From Nitrospirota bacterium (GTDB lineage Bacteria; Nitrospirota_A; Leptospirillia; Leptospirillales; Leptospirillaceae), in contig DAIBSV010000107.1 of NCBI GenBank assembly GCA_027415455.1, positions 1-6,114 on the forward strand: a stretch of DNA of 6,114 nucleotides, written 5' to 3'. The translations under genes and the position numbers were made by a program. Below are positions 4,306-6,114 of this stretch, piece after piece. Every line of letters begins with the position of its first letter. The first letter of the stretch is position 1. The notes below the pieces were generated by a model. The model worked only from the letters and a program-made list of their open reading frames with translations. It was not told the origin of the DNA and made no database searches.

Positions 4306-6114
4306 GCAGACGATCCGATCAAGGTTCCCAAAGATTCCCCCTATGTGGTCCTCTCCGACACCGTTGTCTTTCCTCATATTCTTGCATCGATCGCCTTCCA
4401 TGATCCGAAGGCCATGGCCGCCATCGACGATGCGATGAACCGGGAGCCGAAAACACTGGTCTGTGTGGCCGGACAGAAGGAAGAGGGAGAGGAGGAGTCC
4501 CCTGACTCCGTCCTTCTGTCGGAGGCCGAGGCCGAAGAAATCTTCGGGACAGGGGCCCCGGCCGCGACAGGGAAGGAAGCCTTGCCCATGCGCCATTATC
4601 GGGTCGGCACCCTCGTCGTGATCCACAAGCTCCTCCGCATTCCGGCGGGAGGAATCGCGATCATGGTCCAGGGGGTCCGGCGTGTCCGCATCGAGGAGGA
4701 CCTCTCCCATTCCCCTTTCAATCGGGCCGTCATCTCCGAATTTCCTGAAATCATGGAAAAGAACGACAACACCGAGGCCCTTCTCCGGACTATCCTGAGT
4801 CAGGCGAAGAAGCTCGGGACCCTCGCCTCCTACCTTCCGGACGAGTTCGAGACGATGACCCTGAACGTGGAAAATCCGTTCCACCTCTGCTATCTCATCG
4901 CCACGTTCCTCCGGCTTCCCCTCGAGGAGCGCCAGGCGGTTCTCGAAGCGCCGACGCTCGAGGACAAGCTGATGCTGATCGCCCGCGATCTGGTCAAGGA
5001 AATCGAGATCCAGGAACTGGGAGGAAAGATCAAGTCAAAAATCGCCGACGAAGTCCAGAAGTCGCAGCGGGACTTCTTCCTGCGCGAGCAGATGAAGGCG
5101 ATCCAGAAAGAGCTCGGGGACGGGGAGGAGGGAGACGAGGAGGTTGTCCGGTATCGGCAAAAAGCCGAAGAGATCGGTCTCACTCCCGAGGCCCACAAGG
5201 AGGTCATGCGCGAGATCTCCCGGCTCGTTCGGGCGGGGGGCCAGTCCCAGGAAGCCCAGGTCATCCGGACCTATCTCGATGTGGTGCTCGATCTTCCCTG
5301 GAGCAAGGAATCTCCCGAAGTCTTCGATCTTGAAGAGGCCCGCCGGATTCTGGATGCCGACCACTACGACCTCGAAAAGGTCAAGGAACGGATCCTGGAT
5401 GAACTGGCCGTCCTTGCACGGAAGAAGACGGGGGAGGGGCGTGGGCCCATTCTCTGCTTTCTGGGGCCCCCTGGGGTCGGGAAGACGACCCTGGGCCAGT
5501 CCATTGCCCGGGCCATGGGGCGGGAGTTCGTCCGGATTTCCCTGGGTGGCGTTCGGGACGAAGCCGAAATCCGCGGACACAGGAGAACCTATGTCGGGGC
5601 GATGCCAGGACGGATCATCGCGGGACTCAGAAAGGCCCAGACGAAGAATCCCGTTTTCATGCTCGATGAAATCGACAAGGTTGGGGCCGATTACCGTGGA
5701 GACCCATCATCCGCCCTTCTCGAAGTTCTGGACTCGGCCCAGAACAAGGATTTCCGGGATCATTACCTCGATCTGGCCTTCGATCTGTCCCGTGTCTTTT
5801 TCATCACGACGGCCAATGTGGCCCAGACCATTCCCCCCCCCGCTTCTGGACCGGATGGATCTGATCCGTCTCGCGGGATACACCTGGGAGGAAAAGCTCC
5901 ATATCGCCCGGCATTATCTGATACCACGGGCCATTTCGGACCTCTCACTCACCCCCCGGGAGTTCGACCTTCCGGACTTGACCCTCAAGAAGATCATCCG
6001 TGAATACACCCGGGAGGCGGGCGTCAGAAGCCTCGATCGCAAGATCACGACGATTCTTCGCAAGGTGGTCCGGACTCGGGCGACCCAGAAACCGAAGCGG
6101 AAGGTGGTGATCCG
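4303..6114 (+). CDS. lon: ATP-dependent Lon protease, frameshifted, 3' end beyond the window
   Basis: Lon (La) is a hexameric cytoplasmic AAA+ serine protease that unfolds and degrades damaged and regulatory proteins. The substrate-binding N-domain (~10-210) starts with the typical VVLSDTVVFPH (15-25). A helical linker (~225-300) is followed by YLDVVLDLPW and the AAA+ module: Walker A GPPGVGKT (388-395), SLGGVRDEAEIRGHRRTY after it, Walker B V-F-M-L-D-E-I-D-K (451-459) and sensor-1 Asn505 in TTANV. At the C9 tract (5833-5841) the frame is lost and would stop at 6001-6003. With one C fewer it continues to the edge as IPPPLLDRMDLIRLAGYTWEE and later YTREAGVRSLDRK, all standard Lon. The Ser-Lys protease domain is outside the window. 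Residues 60-100 hold an acidic insertion about 27 residues longer than the same stretch in E. coli Lon. Translation is probably coupled to hsp20. Identity is certain; functionality depends on the tract. Confidence 0.95.
5833..5841 (+). other. C9 homopolymer at the lon frame break
   Basis: Nine C follow ATT (codon 510). Read as nine, the protein goes IPPPASGPDGS and stops at 6001-6003. Read as eight, it becomes IPPPLLDRMDLI, the conserved Lon sequence after sensor-1, and stays open to 6114. The break lies inside the AAA+ module, so a real insertion would remove the protease domain. Confidence 0.9.

Overview
The window looks like a stretch of chromosome from a GC-rich, diderm (outer-membrane) bacterium. 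The outer membrane is inferred from an apolipoprotein N-acyltransferase gene and from a lipoprotein whose mature part begins Cys-Ala, a signal typical of outer-membrane sorting. The lineage cannot be fixed from sequence alone. An acidophilic Nitrospirota such as Leptospirillum is one guess, consistent with base composition, frequent GTG/TTG starts and an archaeal-type ATP-dependent DNA ligase, but I could not test it.

Layout: (1) On the minus strand, running off the left edge, is the 5' part of lnt, broken by a one-base excess in a G7 tract. (2) A 175-nt divergent intergenic region follows. (3) On the plus strand comes a small exported protein with two LTxxQ-like motifs (Spy/CpxP/ZraP-like). 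(4) Converging on it, with only 20 nt between the stops, is a minus-strand Gly/Pro/Ser-rich lipoprotein of unknown function. (5) A short divergent promoter region contains a perfect 9-bp inverted repeat. (6) On the plus strand are a complete ATP-dependent DNA ligase, then a small heat-shock protein (Hsp20), then Lon protease. The hsp20 stop and the lon start overlap by one base, and lon runs off the right edge. Lon is also frame-broken, by one extra base in a C9 tract.

How the genes fit together: the right half is a probable stress unit. It pairs a DNA-sealing enzyme with a holdase chaperone (Hsp20) and the AAA+ protease that removes damaged proteins. The left half concerns the cell envelope: lipoprotein maturation (Lnt), a possible periplasmic chaperone or stress sensor, and a lipoprotein that would itself be an Lnt substrate. 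No RNA genes, mobile elements or CRISPR arrays were seen. I did not find a clearly novel multi-gene system. The points most worth following are the two homopolymer frameshifts of the same sign (sequencing error or phase variation), the tight hsp20-lon coupling, the archaeal-type ligase with a TTG start, the acidic insertion in the Lon N-domain, and two short repeat structures around promoters.
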